Shown: positions 41,253-50,906, counted from the stretch's first letter. The stretch is 64,000 nt of DNA from an uncultured Methanosarcinales archaeon (GCA_903871465.1 CAIQHB010000004.1:1-64000); one strand, 5' to 3'. Numbers and translations are program-made. The notes: generated by a model not told the origin, from the letters alone.

Positions 41253-42121
41253 GCCTTAAGAAACCTGCGAAACCTGCAGAGACCAGGGCCTGGGTCCCAT
41301 CCCATATTACCGGTTTTTTTGCGGCCCACCGCAGAGACGACCCGCTGCATTCCGGCTCCATCGGCTGCGGCCTCTGCCTCTCCCTGGGCGCTACTACTAT
41401 CATAGAATCCGCTCCGAAGATCCGGAATACGGAAATTGTTCTTAATGGCATGGTATCCGATGCACCTGTTTCCAGATTTGTGGTGGAGAAGCTGGCCCGT
41501 GGGCCTGTCCGGGCGAGGACGGTGCTGGAGATGCCATTTGGTGCGGGCTTTGGAGCCAGCGGCGCAGGAGCCCTGGGGTGCGCCTATGCCCTGAATGCCC
41601 ATTTCGATCTCGGCCTGACCGCAGACCAGGCGGCATGCTTTGCCCACGAAGCCGAGGTTCGCAATGGAACGGGTCTGGGAGACGTCATCGCTCAGAATAC
41701 GGGTGGCCTGGTGGTTCGGCTTATGCCCGGCGGACCGGGCATAGGTCGCATCGATCGAATACCGGTTCCGCTATTGCCGGTTGATTACGTGGTTCGGGGC
41801 CCCATCTCCACCAAAGACGTTCTCTCCGATCAGAATGCCATGTCATCGGTCAATAAAGCGGGCGTTGTGGCTCTGAAAGAGCTCTTGAAGAGGCCGACTT
41901 TGCAGAATTTCATGCAACTTTCCAGGGCCTTCACAGTGCAGTCGGGTCTCGCCAGCGACTGGGCGCGGGATGCCATCGAGGCGGTAGAGGCCGCGGGCGG
42001 AATGGCGAGCATGATCATGCTGGGGGACGCGGTCTTTGCCTTTGGCGGTGCCGAGGCCCTGAAGGGCTTTGGCGAGGTTCATACTACTACCATCTCCCAG
42101 AGAGGTGCTAATCTTGACTGA
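41249..42121 (+). CDS. Pantoate kinase (archaeal GHMP kinase)
   Basis: PSHITGFFAAHRRDDPLHSGSIGCGLCLSLGA; GAGFGASGAGALGCAYALN; in operon with coaBC. Confidence 0.9.
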   Translation: MSLKKPAKPAETRAWVPSHITGFFAAHRRDDPLHSGSIGCGLCLSLGATTIIESAPKIRNTEIVLNGMVSDAPVSRFVVEKLARGPVRARTVLEMPFGAGFGASGAGALGCAYALNAHFDLGLTADQAACFAHEAEVRNGTGLGDVIAQNTGGLVVRLMPGGPGIGRIDRIPVPLLPVDYVVRGPISTKDVLSDQNAMSSVNKAGVVALKELLKRPTLQNFMQLSRAFTVQSGLASDWARDAIEAVEAAGGMASMIMLGDAVFAFGGAEALKGFGEVHTTTISQRGANLD

Positions 42122-42872
42122 TATTCCCAAGTCTCATCCCAGATATGCTTCACTGGTGGCGCGCGAGCGTGTGGCAAATGGCGTGAAGAAAGGATTTACC
42201 AGTAACCAGGGGCTGATTGCTCAGGGCAGAGGAGAATGCTTTGACTATCTACTAGGCGAGAGGACGACGGCTTCCGCCGCTGCCGCCACGCAGGCTGCCG
42301 CAGCCCTGCTGCTTATGGCAGAGCGTCCCGTTCTCTCGGTCAACGGGAATGTGGCGGCTCTGGTTCCGGAAGAGATGGTAGCCCTGGCGGCTTTGCTAGG
42401 CGCTCCTCTGGAGGTAAATCTGTTTCACCGCAGCGAGGAGCGGGTGAAGTTGATTGCCCGTCTTTTGCGTGAGCAGGGAGCGGAAAAGGTGCTTGGTGAG
42501 AATCCCGATGCAACGGTACCCGGACTGGACCACGCGCGTGCGCTTGCCACGAGGGGCGGGATCTACGATGCCGATGTAGTCCTCATACCTCTGGAGGATG
42601 GAGACCGCTGCGAGGCGCTGGTCGCTATGGGAAAGAAGGTCATTGCCATAGACCTCAATCCCCTTTCCAGAACGGCTCGGAAAGCCACCGTGAGCATCGT
42701 GGACAACATCCTCCGGGCAGTGCCCAATCTGACGGAGCAGACAAGATTGCTCTCGAAGGAAACACGCGCAGATCTCGAGAAGATGGTGATGGAATACGAT
42801 AACCAAAAGGCTCTGGCCGGATCTGTGCAGGAGATTTGGGATCACCTGGACCGGCAATTCCGAGTGGGTTAG
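42114..42872 (+). CDS. 4-phosphopantoate-beta-alanine ligase
   Basis: IPKSHPRYASLVARERVANGVKKGFTSNQGLIAQGRGECFDYLLGE; TTG start overlapping pantoate kinase. Confidence 0.9.
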   Translation: MTDIPKSHPRYASLVARERVANGVKKGFTSNQGLIAQGRGECFDYLLGERTTASAAAATQAAAALLLMAERPVLSVNGNVAALVPEEMVALAALLGAPLEVNLFHRSEERVKLIARLLREQGAEKVLGENPDATVPGLDHARALATRGGIYDADVVLIPLEDGDRCEALVAMGKKVIAIDLNPLSRTARKATVSIVDNILRAVPNLTEQTRLLSKETRADLEKMVMEYDNQKALAGSVQEIWDHLDRQFRVG

Positions 42873-42943
42873 ATAGACATAGATCGTCGGTGATATCGAT
42901 ATTCATCATCAATATTATTAATAGTTCATAACCCGCTTCGCAT

Positions 42944-43789
42944 TCAGCCAGTTCGACTCCTGGCCGCCTTCTGCACGCTCTGATCCGGATCCTGGGCCAG
43001 TCTTCTTATGGTCTCGGCAGGCGTGCTGGGGTTCTTCGCCACTGCTTCTCTCACCATCCAGGACCAGTGGCCTGCGAGTTCCTCCAGGATCGATCCGTCC
43101 AGGTTGGGATTATGGGCCACGGCTTCCCTGACCTCCCAGCTTTTGTCGGCGGCAAGCGCGGCGAGCGCGGCTCCGGGCGTTAGTGGATTTTGGGCAACCG
43201 TCACCCGCACATCCATAATTCTGTCTGCGGAGAGATAGATGAGCAGATCCTCGGGGGTTGACGGATTTTCGGCGATGTTGTTTCGGACCAGCCAGCTTAC
43301 GTCCTTCGTCATCTTGCTCATTAGATCGCGTGTCAGCAGAGGATTGGATGCAGCCGAAGCACGGACGTGCTCATCAGAATCGCGGGCGAGAAATGCCAGG
43401 GTTTCAGGGTTGATATGCGGGTTTCTTGCCGCCGACTCTTTTACAAGATAGCGATTCTTTTGCAGGGTGCTGTCGTAGTCCACCATCTCGTCTCCGGCCA
43501 GCATCTCCAGCATCTCGCCTGTGGCCTGGCTGTTCAATGCCGCAGCAGACCGCACGTATCCTGAGCTGTCCTCAACCAGAAGGGTCAAGGTCGAGAGAGT
43601 GGCTCGGGCATTGCCTGCCACAGCTTCTCTCACCCACTGCACCCTATCGCGGGCCAGATGGCTCAGGATCTCCTCCGGAGTGTCTGGATCCCAGGCCAGT
43701 TTTCTGCGCACATGCCAGTCCCAGGATTGAGAGAGCTCTTTTGGGTCCTCTCTTTCATTTTCCTTTTCCTTCTGGTTCTCACCGATCAT
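42944..43789 (-). CDS. Leucine-rich-repeat-variant (LRV) protein
   Basis: Repeated units such as VRRKLAWDPDTPEEILSHLARD / VREAVAHNPNLDGSILEELAGHWSWMVREAVAKNPSTPAETIRRLAQD. Confidence 0.85.
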   Translation of the reverse strand: MIGENQKEKENEREDPKELSQSWDWHVRRKLAWDPDTPEEILSHLARDRVQWVREAVAGNARATLSTLTLLVEDSSGYVRSAAALNSQATGEMLEMLAGDEMVDYDSTLQKNRYLVKESAARNPHINPETLAFLARDSDEHVRASAASNPLLTRDLMSKMTKDVSWLVRNNIAENPSTPEDLLIYLSADRIMDVRVTVAQNPLTPGAALAALAADKSWEVREAVAHNPNLDGSILEELAGHWSWMVREAVAKNPSTPAETIRRLAQDPDQSVQKAARSRTG

Positions 43790-44730
43790 ATCTCAATCCG
43801 GTAGCATGTGAAGCCATAAACCTCTTCTAAAAGCGAATCGAGCTGCTTTTCATCATGTGTCTCCAGCCTTCTCTCTACTATCGGCAGGCAGATGGATGGT
43901 TTGATCTGTCTCGTGAGGCTCTCGTCTCCACTGAGGATGGCGTATTTCACAATAGTTCCATATTTGGCCAGGAGCATAGAGAGCTTTTCCTGGACGGCAT
44001 CGACGTGATTCTTTATGTCCTCCTCGCGCAGCCTCTCAAATCTCTTCTGGCTCCATCCGCCCTTGGAATGCTTCTCTTTCACCTGGCTTTCCACGAACTC
44101 CAATACCTCGAAGCCCTCCTGGCTCATGGCCACACCCATAAAGGTGTCTCCTGCATGGGCAGAGACGACCAAAACCGGGGTTTCCGCCGCCTCTAATACC
44201 TGGTCAAGCTGGAAGGTGCTGCCTTCCCAGGATGCACTCTCCTGGATGGGAAAGGGTGGAATGAGGAGCAACATAAAAAGCTGCGGATAATAGAGGATTA
44301 TCTTGCCCCTTTGAGATTTGACGGCCAGAGCGGCCTTTTTTGCCTGCTGGGGAAGGCTGACGTCCTCAGGAACGGGGCCCGGAAAACAGGTAACCAGGAG
44401 ATCATCTTTAGGAGAGGAGCAGGCTTTGAGTCTCTGCAGTAACATATCCAGCTCTCGACGACTTGGCTTCCACAATCGAGGCAGCTTTTCTTCTCCCGAC
44501 TCTGCCTCGGTCACAGGCGAAAGCGAAACTGCAGCCACCTTTTGTTCCATAGCTTTTAGCGCTAAATTGGCCTCCTGGTTAGCGCTCGTGAGCTTGCGAA
44601 TCTTCTCTTCTCGCTTCTCCAGAGTGCGCAAAAGCTCTCCCTTCTCGCGCTCCAGCGCGGCCTTTGCCGCCTCCAGCTCCAAAACTCGGTCTTCAAGCTT
44701 CTTTTTGCCGAAGAGGTCCACCAAACTCAC
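43786..44730 (-). CDS. Archaeal Vms1-like release factor (aVLRF1-like)
   Basis: N-terminal coiled coil; KEKHSKGGWSQKRFERLREEDIKNHVDAV, a GxxQ-type loop followed by RFxR. Confidence 0.75.
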   Translation of the reverse strand: MSLVDLFGKKKLEDRVLELEAAKAALEREKGELLRTLEKREEKIRKLTSANQEANLALKAMEQKVAAVSLSPVTEAESGEEKLPRLWKPSRRELDMLLQRLKACSSPKDDLLVTCFPGPVPEDVSLPQQAKKAALAVKSQRGKIILYYPQLFMLLLIPPFPIQESASWEGSTFQLDQVLEAAETPVLVVSAHAGDTFMGVAMSQEGFEVLEFVESQVKEKHSKGGWSQKRFERLREEDIKNHVDAVQEKLSMLLAKYGTIVKYAILSGDESLTRQIKPSICLPIVERRLETHDEKQLDSLLEEVYGFTCYRIEI

Positions 44731-44781
44731 CGCCTCCCTATTTTCATCCCGCTGATAGTTTAAATCATATAAGTAGATTCA

Positions 44782-45099
44782 TTACTTTTTCACAAAAAGC
44801 TCATCGCCGCTCTTGTACCCGAGCCCAGGATGGCGATCAAACCTGACCACTCCCACAAAGGCCCTATCTCCTACGGCCTCAGCTACCCTCGCCACTCCGA
44901 TCTGGCCGAAACCGCCGCATAGCTCGATGGCCGTCACGCCCTGATCGACCAGCTCGCGGGCTACGTTGGCTGCTTGATCGTAGTCTCTTACGCCCACAAC
45001 CACCAGATCCAGAACCTCCGGTGTGGATAGGCTCGTCCTGTGGGTCTTTGGATCAGAATCCGGCGTTACAAACATGAAGGCTGCCTTAAACTTTCCCAT
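44782..45099 (-). CDS. DUF6506-like small protein
   Basis: GKFKAAFMFVTPDSDPKTHRTSLSTPEVLDLVVVGV ... GVTAIELCGGFG. Confidence 0.7.
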   Translation of the reverse strand: MGKFKAAFMFVTPDSDPKTHRTSLSTPEVLDLVVVGVRDYDQAANVARELVDQGVTAIELCGGFGQIGVARVAEAVGDRAFVGVVRFDRHPGLGYKSGDELFVKK

Positions 45100-45187
45100 T
45101 CTTTATTCATCTCCTCTGTTTTCGTCTGAACCGGTGAATTCTCCACTAGCCTGTTCATTCTATGGCAATGCCATTCGAGAAAAACTA

Positions 45188-45276
45188 CGGACTTGCCGGG
45201 ACTCGAACCCAGGTCAGCGGGTATCTTCGACCAAAGTCACCGAAGCCCGCTAGGATGTCCACTACCCTACAAGTCC
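45188..45276 (-). tRNA. tRNA with intron, probably tRNA-Arg(TCG)
   Basis: GGACTTG/CAAGTCC acceptor; GCGGG/CCCGC anticodon stem around CTTCGG-[TGACTTTGGTCGAAGAT]-A; T-loop TTCGAGT. Anticodon assignment less certain than the tRNA call. Confidence 0.7.
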
Positions 45277-45455
45277 ATCAGGAAATCAACATCGCTTCCA
45301 GGCTATTAACCTTTCCGGCAAGACAGACACGGGAGCGGGAAAAAAAGCCGCCGCAAAAGCAATCGATTGCATTGTATTGTATCGAAAAGAATAATATGTT
45401 GAAAGTCGTGTATGAAGATCGTCAAGTCAGATAATTCGAGAGAGAATCAAGAGAG

Positions 45456-45641
45456 ATGTCAAAGTTCAGCATGGGTGCGATTATGGCAGGAACTCATTTT
45501 CCCACCAACTGTCCCCGATGCGGAAACGTGGCCGAGGCCTGGACCGAGGATGGCGTAACAGTAAAAGTATGCTGCAGGATGTGCGGCTATGAGGGAGAGC
45601 AGCCTCACCCAGACCTGAAGAATGGGGCCTGGCGGGTGTGA
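45456..45641 (+). CDS. Small zinc-ribbon protein
   Basis: NCPRCGNVAEAW...KVCCRMCGYEGE. Confidence 0.65.
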   Translation: MSKFSMGAIMAGTHFPTNCPRCGNVAEAWTEDGVTVKVCCRMCGYEGEQPHPDLKNGAWRV

Positions 45642-45942
45642 TGAGAACCAGCCACGCCCTTCTCCTGCGCCTTTTTCATGATCCGAAATTTGAGTTTGGC
45701 AAAGTCTCTGTAGAATATTCGATCGAGGGTCCCCGGGCGACAGGTCAAGGGTTCTGGGAGACAGGATCATCCGACTGGAACAAGGCTTCATGGAGATAGA
45801 ATCGGAGATGAAGACGAAATTCATCCCCATGCATCGCATCCGGCGCATCGCCTACAATGGAGAGACCATGTGGGAGAAAGGCATTGACCCCTGCACAGGG
45901 CCTGGAAAAAGAGCCGCTGATATTCAGGATCAGGATATTTAA
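45641..45942 (+). pseudogene. DUF504-family protein interrupted by a frameshift
   Basis: Frame 1: MRTSHALLLRLFHDPKFEFGKVSVEYSIEG...; continuation only in another frame: GDRSRVLGDRIIRLEQGFMEIESEMKTKFIPMHRIRRIAYNGETMWEKG. Confidence 0.75.
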
Positions 45943-46110
45943 TTAGCCGTTGGACCTCTGGACCTTGCGCTCGTTGCGATCCAGGTAATCCTTTATGGCC
46001 TCAGCAATGACCTCTGAGCGTTGAACGTATAGAGATCCTCTGCTCTTTACAACATATCTCGCCAGCCTGTCATTCAAATCCGGACTTAGCTCCACCTCGA
46101 TTTTGGGCAT
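45943..46110 (-). CDS. Ribbon-helix-helix (CopG-like) protein
   Basis: 55 aa: MPKIEVELSPDLNDRLARYVVKSRGSLYVQRSEVIAEAIKDYLDRNERKVQRSNG. Confidence 0.7.
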   Translation of the reverse strand: MPKIEVELSPDLNDRLARYVVKSRGSLYVQRSEVIAEAIKDYLDRNERKVQRSNG

Positions 46111-46152
46111 GATTTCTGATGGGCCAACGTAGTATTTAATAATTAGTCTGTT

Positions 46153-47205
46153 TCAGGGCTTCAGCCTTCGTATCTCCAGATATTTGACCTCAACGTCAGG
46201 ATAGGCGAAGACCATCTGCTTACGAACCGAATGGGCCAGGCGCACGGCGCGAGAGAGCACAGGCGGCAGGAAGATATGATCATCGGGTATGGTGTGAACC
46301 AGATACTCGGAGTGGGGCGCTTTCCTTGTACCCTCCACTTGCTTGTAGACCCGGAAATGCGTGCCGAATTTGAAGCCGGTCTTCACCACCAGTTTTTTGT
46401 CTCGCAGATCCTTATAGACGCTGAACTTCAGGTCGAAGTCGTTCTCGATCTGACGTGCTCTGGCAACGAGGCTCTCCTGGCAGAGGGAGTCGCCGGAGCG
46501 ATCGTTCAGTTGAATCAGACCCTTCTCCAGGAGGTACGCCGACTCGACCAGTGAGAGCTGAAGCCTTTCACCTACCGGCTTGCCATAAAATCCGTGCTGG
46601 TGCAGCCTGCAGGACGCCTCAGCGTCCCAGAGAACCACTCTGTCCTCCAATAGGGTCGCCATGCCTCCTTCTTCCTCTTCTGCCATCAAGCCGGACATGG
46701 CCTTCTCACGAGCCTCGTAAAAGGTGATATCGCTCTCTTCATCGACGATGGCCAGCATCAGCTTCTTTCTCATCTGCCCCGCCACGCGCACGGGCTCGAT
46801 GATATCCTTCAGGGGCAGAGGCATGCGCTCCGATATGACCAGAACATAGAACTCCGCCGGGCTCTTTCCGGGATGCCCTCCCCTGGGGTAGACCCGAAAA
46901 TCCGGTCGGCCGGGCTGGACATAATAGCCGCGCTCCCGCAGATCTTTGTAGACCACATAACGGAACTCGAAGCCCTTTTCAAGAGTTGAAGCCTCCTGGA
47001 AGAAAGCCCTGAAATCCAGTTCTTTTCCTTCCCGGATTACCTTGATCCTCGATCGGTCCAGGAGATAGGCAGCTTCCACCAGGGAGAGCTCCAGGCCCTT
47101 GCCTTTAGGCCGGCCGAAGTAACCCTGCTCATAGAGATCGGGCAGGGCCTCCGGGCCGAGGCGGATCTTATCGTCCAACAGCCTGCCCTGTATCTCCTCA
47201 GACAT
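46153..47205 (-). CDS. endA: tRNA-splicing endonuclease, duplicated form
   Basis: Two homologous halves (FRYVVYKDLRERGYYVQPGRPDFRVYPRG; FKFSVYKDLRDKKLVVKTGFKFGTHFRVY...SEYLVHTI). Confidence 0.9.
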   Translation of the reverse strand: MSEEIQGRLLDDKIRLGPEALPDLYEQGYFGRPKGKGLELSLVEAAYLLDRSRIKVIREGKELDFRAFFQEASTLEKGFEFRYVVYKDLRERGYYVQPGRPDFRVYPRGGHPGKSPAEFYVLVISERMPLPLKDIIEPVRVAGQMRKKLMLAIVDEESDITFYEAREKAMSGLMAEEEEGGMATLLEDRVVLWDAEASCRLHQHGFYGKPVGERLQLSLVESAYLLEKGLIQLNDRSGDSLCQESLVARARQIENDFDLKFSVYKDLRDKKLVVKTGFKFGTHFRVYKQVEGTRKAPHSEYLVHTIPDDHIFLPPVLSRAVRLAHSVRKQMVFAYPDVEVKYLEIRRLKP

Positions 47206-47225
47206 TGTTCCGCCTTGCCAACGCT

Positions 47226-48380
47226 TCAGCAGCTCAGCTTGTCCGGCCAGATGCCATGCATGATGCCGAGGGACTTGTCGATCATACTATGCACGTCGCC
47301 AGCCGGATAGCCTGCGGAAAGCAGATAGGATTCGACGTGATTCGGCACGGCGATGGACATCTGCTCCACCATGGAAACCGTCTGCAGAATGGTGTAGTCT
47401 CCCAGTTTGAAGGGTATGATGGCATCAGAGACGATAAGCTCGAAGATCTCCGGGCTGATGGGCCGCTCTACGCCCGAGAGGAAGGCCTCCAGAATCTCGC
47501 TCGTCCAATCATGCTTCTTGCCCTCATCTTGATAGGGCATAACCACTACCTCACGGGTCTTGGCATACTGCTCGACCAGCTGCGCCGGTGTGACACTTCC
47601 CTTGAAGACCAGGTTCAGGAAGTTAGTATGCGGCACAGTAGTAGGCACCTTGCTGGCGCGGATATTGAACTTGACCTCTTCAAAAACGGTTCCCGCATCC
47701 GTGCCCTGGTGCCCGGCTCCTTTGCCGAACTGGATAGCGCTTGGCGAGGCCTTGACTACCGTATGAGGGTCGCCGTGTCTGCGGTCGATGTTGCCCAAAA
47801 TGGCGGTCAGGCCCAGAGGGCGGGCGGCCAAAGCGAGACGGGAGAGCCCGGTGGTGTTGCAGCTTGTGCACTGGACCAGCTTTGGTTTAGCTTTTTGGAA
47901 CAATTCGTAGTTCTCCAGTCCGAAGAAGAACTCTCTGGAAAAGTCTTTCACAAGGTCGTCTGTGATCTTGACCTTCTTGCTTTCTGTCAGCCCTTTCAGG
48001 ATCGCGGGCCGGTCCGCGCCGCCCATAAGGGAGACGAAGCAGCCGTTGGCAAGGCCCGCCTCGACATAAGGCAGCTCCTCATCGCCCGGTGTCCCTACCA
48101 TCAAAAAATCAGATGCCGCGAAGAAGTCATCAAGGCTTCCATCGATCTTGACTCCTGCCTTCTCCCACTTCTCTTTATCAGCCTTATCGTTAACAAATGC
48201 CTTCACGCCAAATAGGCGGTTGAATTTGGCGACGATAGATAGGGCCCGGCCGTGGGGTTTTCTGAGCAGCACATTCAGATCGCCATCGATGGCCGCGGCC
48301 TTCTTGACCTCTGCCAGAGCCAAAATAGTTCGCTTATTCTCTGTTCCATCAAAACCTACAAAGCCAGCATTGGACTTCAA
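47226..48380 (-). CDS. Divergent archaeal type II GAPDH-like protein
   Basis: CTSCNTTGLSRLAL resembles archaeal Gap SCNTTG; DRRHGDPHTVVKASPSAI...VPTTVPH; unusual N-terminus. Confidence 0.65.
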   Translation of the reverse strand: MKSNAGFVGFDGTENKRTILALAEVKKAAAIDGDLNVLLRKPHGRALSIVAKFNRLFGVKAFVNDKADKEKWEKAGVKIDGSLDDFFAASDFLMVGTPGDEELPYVEAGLANGCFVSLMGGADRPAILKGLTESKKVKITDDLVKDFSREFFFGLENYELFQKAKPKLVQCTSCNTTGLSRLALAARPLGLTAILGNIDRRHGDPHTVVKASPSAIQFGKGAGHQGTDAGTVFEEVKFNIRASKVPTTVPHTNFLNLVFKGSVTPAQLVEQYAKTREVVVMPYQDEGKKHDWTSEILEAFLSGVERPISPEIFELIVSDAIIPFKLGDYTILQTVSMVEQMSIAVPNHVESYLLSAGYPAGDVHSMIDKSLGIMHGIWPDKLSC

Positions 48381-48456
48381 GCATCTTCACTCCTGATGGG
48401 AAGTCTAAGTGACTGTATTTTAACCTTTCCGGGATTGTTGGAGCAGATTATTCTTT

Positions 48457-48999
48457 TCAGTTCAATCCAAAGATGTCTGAGACCCTATCAGCAATATGCC
48501 TGGCACTCTCTTCCAAGCTCATTCTTGCGGCATCAACCTCGATCTCTGGAGACTGCGGCTCTTCATAGGGTACATTGACACCCGGAACGGCTGCGTTCTT
48601 TGCAGTTGCTTTCTTGTAGATGTCCTTGGGCGAGAACTTTGCTTTTCTCTTCTCCTCCCTTTCCATGCAAACCTCCAGCGGAGCGCGGATGAAGACCTCG
48701 GCAAAGTTCGGAATCAAACTACGGGCGAGGTCACGATAACGACGCCTGTTGGCGGTAGCATCTATTATGACATTTATTCCTTCTTCTGCCAGGAGCTTTG
48801 CCATGTAGGCAAGGCTCGCATAAACGATATCTCTTTCTTCTTCCGTATACTTTGGCTCCGGTGTGATTGCTCTTCTGATCTCATCCAGTTGCAGGATTTT
48901 AGCATACGTCCCCTTTTCAGAAAGCTTCGTCTTAACTCGATTTGCGATGGTGGTCTTCCCGCAGCCCGGAAGGCCCGTGAACCACATGACCCATGCCAT
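48457..48999 (-). CDS. cysC: Adenylylsulfate kinase
   Basis: WFTGLPGCGKTTIANRV P-loop; EVFIRAPLEVCMERE; RKAKFSPKDIYKKA. Confidence 0.88.
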   Translation of the reverse strand: MAWVMWFTGLPGCGKTTIANRVKTKLSEKGTYAKILQLDEIRRAITPEPKYTEEERDIVYASLAYMAKLLAEEGINVIIDATANRRRYRDLARSLIPNFAEVFIRAPLEVCMEREEKRKAKFSPKDIYKKATAKNAAVPGVNVPYEEPQSPEIEVDAARMSLEESARHIADRVSDIFGLN

Positions 49000-49179
49000 A
49001 AATGAATGAGAGTTTCGGCTGAATAAAAACCCATTCCTCTCTAGCAACTCTCATGCAGCGAGCCCGGATAAAATGCTGTCACTATTTGAAACTTTCAACA
49101 AATTCTGAAATCAAAACAAAAGATTAATATAAGTGCAAGCGTTATATAGACATGCTGCAAGGCTTATTGCCCTCCGCAC

Positions 49180-49476
49180 ATGGCTTTGAAGAGGAATAAA
49201 AATATGATAGAAAAAAGGAATTTCGCATTGCGGGACACGGATGGAAACGAGATTGGAGTATTTTCCGGAAAGCAGCCCAGACAAGCTGCCCTGAAGGCGG
49301 CAAACCGTGGCTTCACCGACATAAGGCTCCGGGAGAGGGGGACCAAGAAGGTGCATGTCTTCCAGGGTGAGCGTAAACAGGTGCCAAAGCCCTCCAATGC
49401 CCCCAGTTGGATGCCAACCAACATCTGGAAGCCAAGTGTCAAGAAAGTCGCTATCGAGAAGTTGGAAGAACTCTAA
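49180..49476 (+). CDS. Chromosomal protein MC1
   Basis: IEKRNFALRDTDGNEIGVFSGKQPRQAALKAANRGFTDIRLRERGTKKVHVFQGERKQVPKP. Confidence 0.95.
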   Translation: MALKRNKNMIEKRNFALRDTDGNEIGVFSGKQPRQAALKAANRGFTDIRLRERGTKKVHVFQGERKQVPKPSNAPSWMPTNIWKPSVKKVAIEKLEEL

Positions 49477-49608
49477 CAATAGTTTCTAGCACATAATTTT
49501 GATATTTTTTAGAGCCATATTTTTTAACATTTTTAGCAAAGTCCATAATTTACACGGCCAGAATGAACCGGACAAAAAAAAATTTGTAAAAAAAAGCTGC
49601 TGAGAGTT

Positions 49609-49914
49609 TCAGCCGAACAGGGCACCCAAGCCCTCGACTCCGCTCTCCTCTGCAGCTTCCTTATCCTCTTCTTTTTCTTCCTTAGAGGCAGGCGCGGCAG
49701 CAGCGGCAGCGGCCGGAGCGGCAGCGGCTACTGGCATGACGGCAGCCTGGGCGAGGACCTTGGCGATGTCCACGCCTTCCAGAGCGGCCACCAGTGCCTT
49801 GGCTCTAACATCGTCGACTTTGGCACCAGATGCCTCGACGATCTTCTTTATTCCTTCCTCAGTAACATCTTTGCCTGCGCTGTGAAGCAGTAATGCAGCG
49901 TATACGAATTCCAT
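49609..49914 (-). CDS. Ribosomal protein P1
   Basis: [31 protein letters not shown]; acidic tail [10 protein letters not shown]. Confidence 0.95.
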   Translation of the reverse strand: MEFVYAALLLHSAGKDVTEEGIKKIVEASGAKVDDVRAKALVAALEGVDIAKVLAQAAVMPVAAAAPAAAAAAAPASKEEKEEDKEAAEESGVEGLGALFG

Positions 49915-49946
49915 TTGAATCGACCTCTAATTTATCTTAAACCAAA

Positions 49947-50906
49947 TTAACCGAATAGAGCACCAAGTCCTGCAGCGGTGTCTCCTTCGTCCTTCTTCTC
50001 TTCTTTCTCTTCCTTGGCGGCGGGCGCGGCAGCAGCTGGAGCTGTCTCGCCTCTGGCGATCTTGTCAATAGCCTTGGCATTGGCGGCAGCCTTGGCCAGA
50101 ATGAACTCCATCATGCTTGGCACAGGTATTGCCGCTTCCAGTACCAGGGCTCTGGCCCCTGTCTGGGCCTTTTGCAACATTGGTCCGATCGTAACCGATG
50201 TAGTATAGCCTATCTCGACAGCAAAGCTCATTGCCGTGGCTGAGGCGTTGCATAGCTCAGCGATCTTGCTATCCACATCGATGGAAAGATCCTTGGACTT
50301 GAAGATCAAGCCACCCTCATAGGCTGCTCTCAATTCCAGACCCACGTTTCTGGGGAAAATCTCCATGGTCTTGAGAATGTCTGCAGTCTTGGCAGGAACG
50401 ATCTCTCCCTCTTTGGCGAGTGTGATCTTCTGGTTGATGACCACTTTTCCGCCTTTGATGGCAGCGGGAATGCCGGCTGCCTGGAGCTTGCCTACCATTG
50501 GTCCTGGCGAGAATGTGGTCTCTCCAGCCTCGACAACAATGTCTTTGGGGGCACGAGAGCCGGCTTTGATGGGCATGGGCTGTTTGCCTTTCTCCAGCAG
50601 ACTGTTGAGCTTGAAGGGGTTGCTATCGCTGAAGATTAAGGCAGTCTGGTCTTCAATGAAATTGGCCAGCTGCCTGATCTCGGGGGCTGATGCCTCCAGG
50701 GCACGGCGGGCGATGGTGTTTCTTACCATTCTTATCTCGACGTTGCCTCTGAGACTTCCTCGCATCTGCTGCAGATTGCTGGCAGGGATCTCACGCACGC
50801 CTACTACGCCGACCACTCTGCTCTTGCTTATCTTCTCGATAAGCTCTTCTACATCCTTAACCTTCCATTCAGGTATATGGGCAGTGTGACGAACTTCTCC
50901 TGCCAT
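49947..50906 (-). CDS. Ribosomal protein P0 (uL10)
   Basis: EWKVKDVEELIEKISKSRVVGVVGVREIPASNLQQMR; acidic tail AAGLGALFG. Confidence 0.95.
   Translation of the reverse strand: MAGEVRHTAHIPEWKVKDVEELIEKISKSRVVGVVGVREIPASNLQQMRGSLRGNVEIRMVRNTIARRALEASAPEIRQLANFIEDQTALIFSDSNPFKLNSLLEKGKQPMPIKAGSRAPKDIVVEAGETTFSPGPMVGKLQAAGIPAAIKGGKVVINQKITLAKEGEIVPAKTADILKTMEIFPRNVGLELRAAYEGGLIFKSKDLSIDVDSKIAELCNASATAMSFAVEIGYTTSVTIGPMLQKAQTGARALVLEAAIPVPSMMEFILAKAAANAKAIDKIARGETAPAAAAPAAKEEKEEKKDEGDTAAGLGALFG

Noticed and set aside
47205-48215. 336-aa plus-strand ORF opposite the GAPDH-like gene
   Set aside because: Minus frame carries clear GAPDH-like motifs; the plus frame has no recognisable features.
49947-49990. 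Identical-looking acidic tails of P0 and P1 as a recombination repeat
   Set aside because: Shared GLGALFG tails are a normal feature of archaeal stalk proteins.
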